From: Cordia subcordata
Lineage: Eukaryota > Streptophyta > Magnoliopsida > Boraginales > Cordiaceae
Direction of reading: 5' to 3'
Length of the DNA stretch: 64,000 nt
NCBI GenBank assembly: GCA_028554755.1
Contig: JAPTOF010000016.1
Span: forward strand, 9,275,001-9,339,000
Shown: positions 23,165 through 34,771 of the stretch, in pieces
How positions within the stretch are numbered: position 1 is the stretch's first letter
How the letters are laid out: each line of letters opens with the position of its first letter
Notes under the pieces: generated by a model
Database searches by the model: none
Told to the model about the DNA's origin: nothing
Seen by the model: the letters and a program-made list of their open reading frames with translations, nothing else
Position numbers and translations under genes: made by a program

Positions 23165-23184
23165 TTTGCTTGAGGACAAGCAAA
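23165..23184 (+). repeat. Upstream AGGA-loop hairpin
   Basis: TTTGCTTG-AGGA-CAAGCAAA followed by GTTTAGGTTTGGGGGTG, 906 bp before the second copy. Confidence 0.75.
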
Positions 23185-24070
23185 GTTTAGGTTTGGGGGT
23201 GTGGGAGTTTGGTTTTCTTGTTATATCTTGCTTAGGGTAGATTGCATCATGCATAAAAATGGTGAAAATTTTTCAATTTTGATGCATATAGAGTAATTTA
23301 TTTGTTTGTTGATCATTGTGTTGGCTTTTGTGATTGACTCTATTGATTTATGAAGATGAGAGGCATTGTGGGGGAATAAATAGAGTGGTTTGAAAACTAA
23401 GTCTTGGAGGGGATGCCCTTAAAAGTTGTGGGAGTGAGAACCTTAAAAGAATAAACCTTGTAGCCACCCCATAGCTTGGTAGGAAAGAGTGTTAAAAAGG
23501 GTTATTGATGTGTGTGCCCCTTCCTTGATTGGTTCTTGTTGATATGCCTAAGCCTTTCTTTTTCTTTCGTTTTGAGAATACAATACAAAGCATATGAAAA
23601 AAAAAGAGAAAGAGAAAAAAAGAGAGGCAAAAAGGTGCAAAAATCTATAAATGAAGAAATGCCAAAGGCACCTAAAAGTTAGTGAATAAGTGCATAAGTG
23701 ACACAATGTCAACTTAGCACAAGTTATCATCTTTGTAGACACGTCAATAAGGCTTTTTAAGCCATTGTGTTTGTATATTCTCTCTTGTTATCTTTAAGGC
23801 TTGGTGTATGTTAGGAAGGCCATGTCAATTGAGGAGCACGAAATATCAATATCCCGAGTCGTGAGTTAGAATCCTAGGCTTGTGGTGGATTGGCTACTTG
23901 GGAAATTCCCATAAGGAACGAGACCCTTATGAGTAGAGGAAGATCCAAAGAGGCTTAGGATCTCTTCACAATAGGAATGCCCTTTCATGTTTCTCAAACT
24001 AATACCGATGGCGAGTCAGTCCTTTAGGCAATCTAGTGTATCAGCTTTAGAGATAAAATTTAAGATTGGG

Positions 24071-24090
24071 CTTGCTTGAGGACAAGCAAG
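24071..24090 (+). repeat. LTR-proximal AGGA-loop hairpin
   Basis: CTTGCTTG-AGGA-CAAGCAAG followed by the polypurine tract and LTR C. Confidence 0.75.
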
Positions 24091-24108
24091 GAGAAGGTTT
24101 GGGGGTGT

Positions 24109-25069
24109 TGATGAGTTGTGATTTGTGTGTTTATATATTGCATGTATATACTTGTTTTGAGGTATTTTGAGTTTCATTTAAGGTATTAGTATAGCATTTA
24201 GGTCATACTTGTGCATATTAGGGTCTACACGTTCATAGTTGAAGTTAAGACTTAAATGCTACACTAATGTACGTTTGTTGCTTGTTTAAGGTGTGATTTG
24301 GGAAGATAATTGGAGCTTAATTGAGGGTGAATGAAGTGTAGAACAAAGCCAAGGGTGTTTTGGACGCAAATGAATGAAGAAAAGTGCTTTTGAAAGTGGT
24401 CGGACGAAAGGAGCGACCGAGGCGTAACTGAGCGCAACGTGAGGCAAATTCTGATCTTGCAACCTAAAAAGGACATGGAAAAATTTTGGATACATTTTAG
24501 GGTGCAAAAATATGGCTTAGAGATCCCCACGACGATACAAAGCCATAGAAAAAGCGGTCTTGCGAATCGGAGCTAAAGCGAAGAAGATATGGACATTTCT
24601 TGTCAATACCAGTTGACCTCCTGTCAAGGACGGTCGACCTAGCGACCGGCTAGGTCAACTGGCCAGATCAGAACCTGGGCCAATTTTGGCTGGACGACTT
24701 AGGCCCAAAGCCGGTCGACCGGCTGGGCCCGTTAACGGCTCTATTTAAGCCACTTTTCAGCCCTTTTTGAAGGGGAACAACACCCGAATCAAACACCCAT
24801 TTTTCTAAACCTAAAATCCACCAAAAGCGCCTCACACACCCTCTTCACACAATTTTCATCAAAAACCAAGCTTGATTGGGAGGATTCAACATTCTTTTGG
24901 AATCAAGGCTATTCAAAAGTTGTGTACAAGATTCGCTAGGATGAAGGGGAAGCTTCCTTACCTCTCTTTCATTCTATTTTCCATTATGTTTGAGTAGGCT
25001 TGTATAGGGTGATTAAACTTATGTAATGGGTTGATGATATACTTTTATGATATGGGATACGATGGCTGA

Positions 25070-25111
<42 letters not shown>

Positions 25112-26061
25112 TTTGATTTGTCTTGGTTAAATGGGTGTTCTTTCGTTCATGTCTAAGTGTTTGATAAAATGCCTAGATAAATAACATGTATATAAGTTGA
25201 AGTTTGTTTGTTATTAAACACATCTAATCCATGTTATAATCATGTCTATGTGTTTATATATGGATACTATGAAGTGGGTAATGCTTTTATTCATGTCTAT
25301 ATGCATATTTGCATGCCTAGTAACAAGCATAGCTTCAATATCACATATTTATGCATGCGCTAGCAAGTGAAATCCTCTTTGTAGTGACTTTAGAATGACG
25401 AAGCATAATTTAGGGCTAGTCTAGGTCGAGTCTCCTTTGGCTTTAAATCCAGCCAATAGGTTTCAGGATAGATTTAGTCGACCTTAGCAACACTAGGTCT
25501 TGGCTTTAAACCCAGCCAACGGTTTAGGTACTAAGGTAGGTTCATTCTAAGCCACCTAGGAAGTTAGTTAGTCAATCTTGAGGCCCTAGGTCATAAGGAC
25601 CACGCCGTAGCTCTAGGAGGCGCCGCCTAGGGACGGACCCGCACCGAGTCCTAGGGGGAAATCAGGACATTAACTAGCAACCTAGTTAAGAGCACTTATA
25701 ACAGTTAGCCATCATCCCTTAATCCCATAGCATTTGAGTATAGAGTTACCCATTCATAAGTCAAAGTCACCCTAATTCCTTTTCAATTGTTAGTTTCCTC
25801 TTAATTAACTTGCGTCTCCATTTGTTTCTATTCATAGTTTAGTTTTATTTCATTTACATAGAGCTCCCGACAATCCAAAACCCTTAAAAAAATACGCATA
25901 GTTTAGATCTTCCTTTTTAACTCTTTTTAGAACACCAAGCATAGAATTCATTCACATTATTCAAGCCTCCCTGTGGTTCGACACCTGCACTCGTACACAC
26001 TATATTGCACGATCCGTACACTTGCGGGTCTTCTAAAGCTTGCACTCGAAAGAAGACATCA
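24109..26061 (+). repeat. LTR C (1953 bp), a divergent relative of LTRs A and B
   Basis: Starts TGATGAGTTG and ends GACATCA like LTR A. The second part (about 24860 on) is closely similar to LTR A, including the (AT)n run at ~25070, the TTAAATCC hairpins at 25437-25456 and 25500-25519, and the end. The first ~700 bp is only loosely related, with fewer GTCGAC palindromes (24600-24725) and a TATA-like CTATTTAAG at about 24740. It therefore does not pair with LTR A or B as products of one insertion. Confidence 0.85.
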
Positions 26062-27400
26062 TCCTTAAGATGACCTAATAGGTCTATGTGAATGAGGGAT
26101 AACTCGATCGTCCTTAAACCTGATTCATAACCAAATGATAGAATCAATACTAGGACGTTGATTCTATCAAGCATAGATTATAGTTCATCACATGAATTGG
26201 TTATCCTTATGACCAAAGGGGATGACACCAATGTAACCCACAGTAAGGTGTGGAGATATGTTCATTGAACATGACTTTATTATAAGTGTCCTATGGTATG
26301 TACCCTACTGCCAAAGGACAGCTTGTGGTGTACATGGATGTCGCATTCCCTCATACCTGAGACCGCCATAGAGACTTGCAGATTACTCCCAATGCCTTGG
26401 TACCGGACTACCCAAATTTCTAATCTTGGTATGGGCAAGTGCCGCAAAATCAATGCATAGGTCAAGATGGATTGACCGCTCCAGGCATTAGAAGAATGAT
26501 ATTCTACTTAGTCCTAATTCATTAAGACTTTGGCCAAAGCTTTCTACATGATATGTCACGGGTTACATCGTGATAAGTCATGATGAGATTAGGACTTGAC
26601 ATAGAATAGCTAATTAGGGGTTTGATAGTTTACTATTCCCTTAGGGTTATTTCGAAATATCTGGGGTCATAGATTTCCGCCATTTATGCCCATGGTTTGT
26701 TGAATACCGCCTTGCAACTAGTCGGCTTATCCGGACGTCAGGAACCGTTGCTAAACAGTATCATCGATTAGTACAAGGATAGTCCTTGTATTACCAGCTT
26801 AAGTTTGAACATACAGAGTCACTCATATAGTTGAGAATTAGTTGAAAAATTGGCCCTGTTGTAATAATCTCGATCACATTTGAATGTGAATTAGATGTGT
26901 TATTGGTTAATCAGAATTAAATAATGTTATAGGTAATTAACATTATAGATATTTAATCGATAATTAAATATCATAATGTTTAATTAGTTATTACCGGTCA
27001 CAGAATCAATTTTGACCATGTCCAGCTAGCACTGGATATGTGAATCAAACGAATTCATGGGCTATTGTTTATAAATTAAATATAGATTTAATTTGGGCTT
27101 TAATATGGATTTAAGAAGATCACAATTCTAAGTCCAAAGCGTTGGACTTAATGGGTTGTAGGGATGGGCTTTATGAAAGCCTATATCTCCCTATATAAAG
27201 AGAGTACACGATATTTTCTATTGATGATGGTTTTTGTGATACCTGATCCCAAACAGAGTTGTCAAAATTTTCACCCAAAACCTTAAACTAAAATAGCCAC
27301 CTCCAACAATTCGTCGAGGAGCTCAACGCTTCTGCAAGGCAAAGTTTTCAACGCAAGAATTACGAGGTAATTATTATTCTATGCTTTTTGAAAATTTTTA
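26062..27400 (+). repeat. Long copia-type LTR remnant, plus orientation
   Basis: No ORF. The text resembles the reverse complement of 28410-30171 in places (for example CATAACC-A-A-ATGATAG and later blocks in the same order). It also carries a TATA-like CTATATAAAG at about 27191. The start is cut by the LTR C junction and the 3' boundary is unclear. The copia assignment is an inference from its partner, which carries an initiator-tRNA primer site. Confidence 0.45.
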
Positions 27401-28395
27401 ATTTATAGAGCTTGATCCTGCATGGAGAAATCTAGAGAAAGTCTCCACAATTTCCTACATCGGATTAAAGAATCTATAGGTAGGCATGCTTTAAGTTGTC
27501 TTGATAAGTCCATTAGCTAGTTAGTGTAGAAAACAACTAATATACCTAACTAATTTCATGTTTTACTTCTTTAAGGTCTCTAATTGTCAAATAATTAGCC
27601 TAAGCAATCTCGAAGGTTATCAAACTCCGGCTAAAACAAGATTCTAGGGTTAGCCACTTTTAAACCCCACTTGGGTGGACATATTGCTATGTGATCAAAT
27701 TGCAATAATCATACATACAATCAAACATGCATATAAATATTACAAAATAACTATCCATAGCAAAAATAAACAGTCCCCAATCGATTACTCCCTGTAAACA
27801 AAAGCAATCAGAATGCCAAAACCAAATTCATGCTATAATTTGCTCCTGCCAGTCGAGTCTAGCCTTCTTACCGGTCGATCAGCTTGGTCGATCGGTTCCT
27901 CCAAAATGTCAATTGCTAAGCCAGTAGAGTCTAGGATGTCTATTGGTTAATCGGCTCCTCCAAAATGCTTTACATTTGAACTGGTCAAGCCTAAGACTTC
28001 TATGCCGATCGATCAATTGCTCTAGAGCTACCTCGAACTTCATGCACAACAACTTTTTAAGCTCCGAATTGAATCATTACAAGGAATTACATAGAAAAAC
28101 ATCCAATACAAGCTTCATCTCTGAAAATAAATATAAATTTGGTCATAAAATACAAGCTAATATTCACCTCTGCACTTCTCTCAAATGAAGCTACAGCAAC
28201 TTTGTCAGCAAGAAATTAAAACCAAGCATACAAACCATCAATTGGGACCAAAATCATAGAGAGTTACAACCACAAAGGTTAGCCCACAACAAATCCACCA
28301 TAGAAACACACAAATCTTGCCACCCACAAGATTATTTCAACTCAAAATTATTATTATCATGTTCTTGGAAAAACAAATGTGTAAAAGATACCTAA
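27401..28395. other. Repeat-derived spacer with decayed palindromes
   Basis: No gene seen. At 27850-28020 degraded versions of the GTCGA-type palindrome recur (CCGGTCGATCAGC, GGTCGATCGG, CCGATCGATC), as if from an old U3 array of the neighbouring gypsy group or internal DNA of the minus-strand copia element. Confidence 0.4.
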
Positions 28396-28407
28396 GCTCT
28401 GATACCA
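28396..28407 (-). promoter_or_regulatory. Primer-binding site, initiator tRNA-Met type
   Basis: The minus strand reads TGGTATCAGAGC, the standard plant initiator-Met primer site, two bases from an LTR end. Confidence 0.85.
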
Positions 28408-28409
28408 CT

Positions 28410-30171
28410 CGTTAGGACCGGGTTACTAATACCATAGGCTATTGATTTCCATATTTTAAAAAAAAATTATTAAACAAAATCAATTATGGTAGTGGAAAAT
28501 AGCAACAAAAACACATTTACGCATATGAGCATAAAATAAAAATAACAAGAGAGATAAGAAATTTAGGTGATACACAGTTGATACATGAACGCGTTGATGA
28601 TGGCCTCTTTACAATGTGATACCTGCTATGAATAGCCTCCCAATTGATCTTCTCTGCTATAATCACGTTTCAATAGCTTGGATGTGTAAAGCTACTAGAT
28701 GGGCAAGCACTATAGATACTATAATTGAGGATCAATTGGTCTAATGTGTTTTTTAAATGTATTACGTGAACTTTCCTGCACACCCAATTTAGAAATGCAA
28801 AGAGGCTTCAACGGGTCTAGCCATAATGCTACTATGTATAGTGTATAACAACCTTACTTGGGATAGGTTATAGGGACAAAGTTGTTTCCAACCATGCCCC
28901 TCCTTTACCCCTTCTAGAAATGGAATATACCCTATGGATAAGATTATCCAAAATATCCCATCTTCTCACACACTAAATATTTAATTTTGTATAGGGCATG
29001 TTTGTCCATTGAGATACCCATAAGTTAAATTAAGAAAACTCGGATTTAGAAAACCTTTTCCTATTCCTAAGTTATATCTCCATCAAACATCCACATAATT
29101 AGATAAGCTCAATTAATTACATCCAATTGCAATTATGACTGGTGAAGGGACCAAAAGACATAATTACCCTTAGCTCTTAAAATGACCAAAATGCTCTTGC
29201 CACTATTTTGGTGACATCAAAGCCATTTTAACCTTGATCTATTTCCACCAGAAGACAGAAGCTGTACTCTGAGAATAATCACTAGCTTAGCAGGAGCTTG
29301 TTACATAAAGTAACATCTATCTTTGACCAACCGAGTGAAATGACCAAAATGCCCCCTATGTATACCTCTAGTCAAGGCCGATCCTTTCATGTACCATCAT
29401 CTCCAAGACTACTTGTGGAGCCTTGGAATCTCTAGTCCAAAGTGTGGTCACCCACTGGTTATGGATCTATTGATCGAGAAAGTGACCTACAAGCCAAATG
29501 ACCAATATATCGTTAAAAGGGAATATCACTAGATCTAGGTTTCAGATGACTAATAGGAAAAATCTAATGGGGCACATAAACTATACTATTGCATATGCAT
29601 GTCTCGACTAATTAGAACACAACACTCAACATACAAGGTAGACAATCTTTATCAACCAAGACCTCTCCTCATGATACATCAAAGTGATATACCCTAACTT
29701 CGTCAGTTCATCCACATATGCTCAAGATTAAGAGCATCAATCATCCAAAAGCAATGAGTGTCTTGTCTTTCATATATGATGGCACGGTTCCCAAAGGACA
29801 TACTCACAGTGGCCCTATCTAATACGTGACATGTGCACTAGGAGGAAAGTTTGGAAAAACCCTCCAATGACCTAGGTAGATCATTACTAACGAGAGACTC
29901 ACCCACTATAGCCTTATCCTTGTATAGCGTCCAATACTATCATCCGGTTATGGACCAATTTATGATATATCCAAAACTAGACTTAGTCCTACTGTGCGTC
30001 CAGCCCCATTACGCACCCACGTCATTAGTCTATATCATTGGACCTTTATATAATCTATCACACATATACGCCAGAGACAATGTATTAAAGATGCTCATAA
30101 ATATATACAATAATCAAATGTCTAGTTTAATATCCGTGAACAAGTGGTCTTTAGGGCATACAACCCTAACA
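28410..30171 (-). repeat. 5' LTR of a minus-strand copia-type element
   Basis: Bounded by CGTTAGG (mutated from TGTTAGG) next to the primer site and CCCTAACA at 30164-30171, giving 1762 bp with short inverted ends. The coding body that should lie to the left is absent apart from at most ~1 kb. The outer boundary is judged from the inverted end only; I found no target duplication. Confidence 0.6.
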
Positions 30172-31850
30172 CAGAATCTAAGCGCATACAAATTAAGAAA
30201 ACAAATAGAAACCCAAATCAAAAAAGAGATAAGATTTCTAAACCTAGCGAGATTAGGATTGATATCTTATAGAAAAAGGGTCTTTTACCTTGTATTGGAT
30301 TTGCCTTAGGGGCACATCTCAGAGAAAGTTTTGTGTGCTTTTTTTCTAGAAAAAGCTACTTAGAGAGGGTTAGACTTTATCCTTTCATAGAGTCCTATGT
30401 GAAGAGGTTTTCTAATAAAGTTTTGTTTGTGTGAAAACTATAACCTCTATTAATTTTTAGTAATGGAGTTTCTCCCAAAGATAAATCGTGGACATAGTCA
30501 TAGGGCCGAACTACTTTAAAAATATCACGTATTCTTTGGGCATGTTTTCCACTATGTATGCATGTGTCATCAATTTTCTCAACATAAAAATTAAGAAGGA
30601 ACCAATGGTTGACTATTCCCCATGATGAGATTCTAAGCGAATAAGCCCTAGCAGCATTTAATGCATAGGACACGTGTCTTGCGAAGAATGAGCGAAATGA
30701 GACGTGGACAGCTAAGGCTTTTAGCATATCTAAATGATACTTTAAATACACAAAACTTGCCCAACTGTCGAGGTGGTATAGGATTCTTTGATTTGATGGT
30801 ATGAGAATGGGCATATGGATGCAATCAGAGGCATAAGTAGTCCAAACTCCAAAGGCATCATTTGGCCAGCTTATAGGGGCATTATTTACACCCAAAATTT
30901 ATATCCCTTAGTCAAGTTTGGCTGAAGCATGGTCTAAGTCAAAAAACAATTCGGGTCAAATAGGTTTAGTACATGTGGCATGATTAAGGCGGTTGAAGAA
31001 ATTTGAAATTGTAGAGACTAACTATAGGAGAGAAACTAGGAGCTTGTTGTAATAGTCAAATCAAAGTGAATATTCTATCAAATAAAGTAAAAAACAAGGG
31101 GAGTTAAGATTTTCTAAGGTATTCCGGTATAAAAACTATCCAATAACATCAATCACTTAGTTTATTTTTTAGTATATCATAGCTAATTATCGTAGCTTAG
31201 CTAAGTCCTTTAATCTAATTTTGGAGTAGCTTAATTGTAGTTTGTAATCTCACTGCAAAAAAGAAGATTGTATCATGGCTCTGCCTTGTTTGATAAATCA
31301 CGATAGATTGATAAGGTGCTGTTTATATCTGAGTAGTCAATTGGATTGCTAAAATGTATTGTTTGTCCTAACTCTATCAACAAATCAATAATCGAATCTA
31401 GTCATACGTTAAGTGGTCTTTGGTGATTCAAAGCTTAGTCAAGATATTACTGGTGCAACAAGAAGAGATTGCAAGCGAGTAATATCCTTTGAATAGGCAA
31501 AGCACCATTTGGAGTCAGTTCGCATGCTGAGAAGTAAATGTTTTTTAAGCAGCCTTTATGAAAGCCATTGGACACCATTATAATACAAGTCCCTAGATCA
31601 AATTTTAGCCAAAGAAAACAACCTATTGAAATTGGTCTGAATTGACATCAATTGGCGGAATAAGAAGAATCATCTCTCAAAGACATCATCCAAAGTTGAC
31701 ATCTAATCAAAGCCATGGCCAGGTCATCTAGGAAATTTTTCATGCAAACATGAGTGCTCAACCCAGGATATTAGACGTAGCTCAGACTAACAAAGTGCAA
31801 AGCTAGATGACACAAATACTTTGATATTTAAATAAAGCGAAATTATCAAA
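30172..31850. other. Repeat-like intergenic DNA
   Basis: Apart from the minus-strand frame at 30395-30895, I see nothing with a recognisable motif. Confidence 0.4.
30395..30895 (-). CDS. Unrecognised 166-codon open frame
   Basis: An uninterrupted minus-strand frame, long for this AT-rich stretch, starting MGVNNAPISWPND and ending NLFT. It is moderately hydrophobic and aromatic (for example HLDSWASFVYLKYHLDMLKA) with several His and Cys, but no motif I can name and no clear signal peptide. It lies between a copia-type LTR and a gypsy integrase relic. It may be an exon or gag-like fragment of a mobile element. Function unknown; a chance frame is also possible. Confidence 0.3.
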   Translation of the reverse strand: MGVNNAPISWPNDAFGVWTTYASDCIHMPILIPSNQRILYHLDSWASFVYLKYHLDMLKALAVHVSFRSFFARHVSYALNAARAYSLRISSWGIVNHWFLLNFYVEKIDDTCIHSGKHAQRIRDIFKVVRPYDYVHDLSLGETPLLKINRGYSFHTNKTLLENLFT

Positions 31851-31859
31851 GGATGAGGA

Positions 31860-32700
31860 CGAGAAGAAGAAGACATTGACAAGGGCCCAAAGGTTCATGT
31901 TTTATAAGGATGTTCTCTATCATAAATCCCACCTCTTGAAATGCATGGATCTTGGAAGAAGCCTACATGATAAAAGAAGTCTACCAGTAAATATACAAAA
32001 ATCATGTTAGACCTCGACCCTTAGCCACAAAAATTCTTAGACTAGGGTATTATTGGCCCATAGTGCAGAAAGATGCTAAAAACCATGTTAAGAAGTGTAT
32101 GGTCTGCCAAAAGCATGCATGTGCCCAAAAGGCTCCCAACTTCTTCGGTTACATTGGTATCAAGCCCGTGCCCATATGCAAAATGGTGGTTGGACATAAT
32201 AGGACCCTTACCCCTAGTTCAGGGCAAAAGCGATTCATTTTTGTGCTAATTAATTATTTCTCAAAATGGGCTAAGGGGAAGCCCTAACTAAAATTACAAA
32301 AAAAGCAACTAGGAACTTCATATGAAAGTTCATAGTCACTCGATTTAGAATACTTCCAATAATAATTATAGACCATGGCAAGCGATTTGATTCCCATTTC
32401 TCTAAAAGAAAATGCAAGGAACTCAAAATCAGCCTACGCTTTGCCTTAATAGCCCATCCCAAGCTAATGGCTAAGTCAAGGTTACAAACAGAATGATTAT
32501 CCATAAGTTGAAAATGAAGCTTGACAAGGCTAAGAAAATATGGGCTAACTTGCTACTAGAGCTCTTATGGGCCTATAGAATGACCCCCAGAACTCAATCA
32601 TAGGCTAAACTCCTTCCTGACTAACTTTTGGAGTAAAGGTTGTGTTTACTTGGAAAAACTTTTCCTTGGCCATTAGTCCTTGGCCACGACCTAATCTAGG
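31860..32700 (+). pseudogene. Relic of a Ty3/gypsy integrase
   Basis: Plus-strand fragments in several frames read as integrase. They include the zinc pair KKCMVCQKHACAQKAPN (about 32090-32135) preceded by GYYWP, the core piece SSGQKRFIFVLINYFSKWAK (32218-32275), then ITRFGI-like and LLELLWAYRMTPRTQS text to ~32600. The style (RFIFVLIDYFSKW) differs from the Athila copies in this window and suggests another gypsy lineage. Stops and frameshifts throughout; no LTRs assigned. Confidence 0.65.
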
Positions 32701-33586
32701 TCCTGTTCTTATGTCGAGCAAACTGAACTCTCCTACGATATCTATACAGCCACTTGGTTTCTTTACAAAATCTTGCACGTGTTGGTTCTTTCGTTACTCC
32801 GAACTCGATATAGGGACTTGAATTGGTATTTAATCATGGGCTTTCCAATTGTAGTAAGTTGGCAATGTGCAATACTCAGCTCACTACAATTTGAAGGACC
32901 AAAAACCTAATTAAATTAGACTAATGATTAGGATAATTTCCCAGTTAGAAGGTCAATCACTATGAATAAATTTTATAATGCTCTTGTAATAACAGTTCTT
33001 TCTAAATTTACAATGACGTGGTAAAGCTAATTACAACGAAATTGTCTAGGCTGTAAAATGAATAACAATGATACTAACTAGGCCATAAAGCAAATTACAG
33101 CGAAAGTTATGAGAAAACAAGTCTTAGAGTGAATTAAAGCGAATAATCATAAAGTAAATTACAGCGAGCTAACTAGACCATATAGTGAATTACAAATGAA
33201 TTAACTACAATGAAGCTATGACTAAGATATGACTAAGCTATGGCTAAGCTAGATTTAGAGCTAAGCTATGAAGAGCTAGATAGATAAAATAAGATACAGA
33301 TATATGGTTTTGGACCCCCCCCCTCTAAGCTTTGGCCTGCTTTTATTCTTGATGGCTCCTAAAATCTCTCAACAAATCAACTTGACTCTGGAACCAACCT
33401 AGGTCATAGGGTTTGACTTTGATTCTCTACAAATTCCTTCCCCCAATCTCGCTTAGCAGTTGGCACTGCATGTTTCTTGGCCTTTCTTCATTTTACCCTC
33501 TAGGTCTAATTTGGCATCTAATCCCTTTTTCACATGTAAGCTGCCAAATTGCAATTTTTTGGGTGTAAACCTCTAATCCCTTTGTC
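32701..33586. other. Intergenic DNA with short degenerate repeats
   Basis: Around 33020-33260 short words such as GCTATGACTAAG and AAATTACAGCGA recur imperfectly. A C-tract lies near 33317. No gene found. Confidence 0.4.
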
Positions 33587-33594
33587 GACATGCA

Positions 33595-34248
33595 TAGGAG
33601 TGAGCATTTGGTTAATAATTGACCCGAATAGACTGAATCGAACCGAACCAATTTTTTTTTTCGATTTTGAAAACCGAACCAAATTGAACTGAATTGTTTA
33701 AAAAACCGAATAAACTGAAACCGAAATATATTTCGGTCTATTTGGTCCGGTTCGGTTAAAATAAAAAATTGAAAAATAAAATTAAAATAAAAACTAGAAA
33801 ATAAAAAATGGATAAATTGGTGCATTAAAATACAATAAAGCATAAACCAATCACTTTTAACAATATAATGAAGCATTACTAAATATATAAACTCTAATTA
33901 AGTTTGTTACAAAATTTAAAAGCTCCAATTAATGCATATGAAAATAAATCTAACAACTTACAAATTCCAGATATATATTGGGAAAAGAGCATTTTGTTTT
34001 TAAGTTAAATATTTTATAATATGAATGATAAAAGGTATGGTAAAAAATATTAACTTTTTTAATATATAAAATACAATTCGGTTAATTCGGTCATTTACTT
34101 TCTCATTAATCGAACTAAACCGAATAAGTCGAATTTTTCCCAGAAATAATCGAACCGAACCAAATAGACTACATAACCTAACCGAATAGATCAAATTCAA
34201 TTTGATTTGGTTCGATTTTTTATTCAATTCGATTTTTGCTCATCCCTA
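33595..34248. mobile_element. Probable hAT-type MITE upstream of the UBP gene
   Basis: Ends TAGGAGTGAGCA (left) and TGCTCATCCCTA (right) are inverted copies. The interior is AT-rich with repeated AACCGAACC-type words in opposite orientation near each end (33640-33760 and 34076-34230). Flanking 8-mers GACATGCA (33587-33594) and AACACGCA (34249-34256) agree at 6 of 8 positions, in line with the 8-bp duplication of hAT elements. No transposase. Confidence 0.65.
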
Positions 34249-34256
34249 AACACGCA

Positions 34257-34771
34257 GGCCGGCAAACTGCAATATGAGTGTAAACAATACGTAACCCGAA
34301 GAGTTACATAAAAGCACAGATGCAGAATGTCACACCATTCGGGTAAGTGGATACATTTGAATGGTACACGGGAGAAAATGCAATTTAACTACAGAAAATT
34401 ATAAGGGCGAGGAAATTTCCCCTATAAAAGACAAGAAAAAGAAATTTCCCCTGATACCAATTTCTCTGTCCCAAAGCCAATCTAAGTTCTGACAAGAAAA
34501 GAGGGAAAAAAAAAAAAACAGAGAGAGAAAGAAGAAGAGGAAGAAGAAGAAAAGAGCCGACCTAAGTTGTTTTCCTGCTCATAGGTACAACATATACATA
34601 CAATAATTGTATTTTACTCTACATAATAATTATAATTCTTTTGTGAAAAAAAAAAAAAAACTCCAAATGCAATTAAGTAGTAGTAATTCAAGAGTAATAC
34701 GAATAGTATTAATTGTTGAGATCAACAAGTGAAAAAAGAAGAAGAAGAAGAAGAAGAGTATCTCAAATTCG
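34257..34771 (+). promoter_or_regulatory. Promoter and 5' UTR region of the UBP gene
   Basis: A TATA candidate CCTATAAAAG is at 34421-34430, about 345 bp before the start codon. Downstream follow purine-rich GAGA/GAA repeats (34505-34555 and 34737-34757) typical of plant 5' leaders. The transcription start would be near 34455 if this TATA is used. The MITE ends only about 170 bp upstream of it. Confidence 0.5.

Larger units (their letters stand above)
22734..24108 (+). other. 3' non-coding region of the autonomous element
   Basis: Holds the CTAGG-AGGCAA-CCTAG hairpin (22781-22796), the AGGA-loop hairpin plus G-tract (23165-23184 on), then the second hairpin (24071-24090) and polypurine tract beside LTR C. 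No ORF with support lies here. Confidence 0.8.

Noticed and set aside
13762..26066. Target duplication around the composite gypsy insertion
   Set aside because: ATTCC (left) and TCCTT (right) do not match, so no duplication is claimed.
26280..26465. Short minus-strand frame in 26062-27400
   Set aside because: Within an LTR-like non-coding repeat; no motif.
29851..30309. Plus-strand frame of 152 codons
   Set aside because: It lies across the LTR at 28410-30171 and its edge, on the strand opposite to the element, with no motif.
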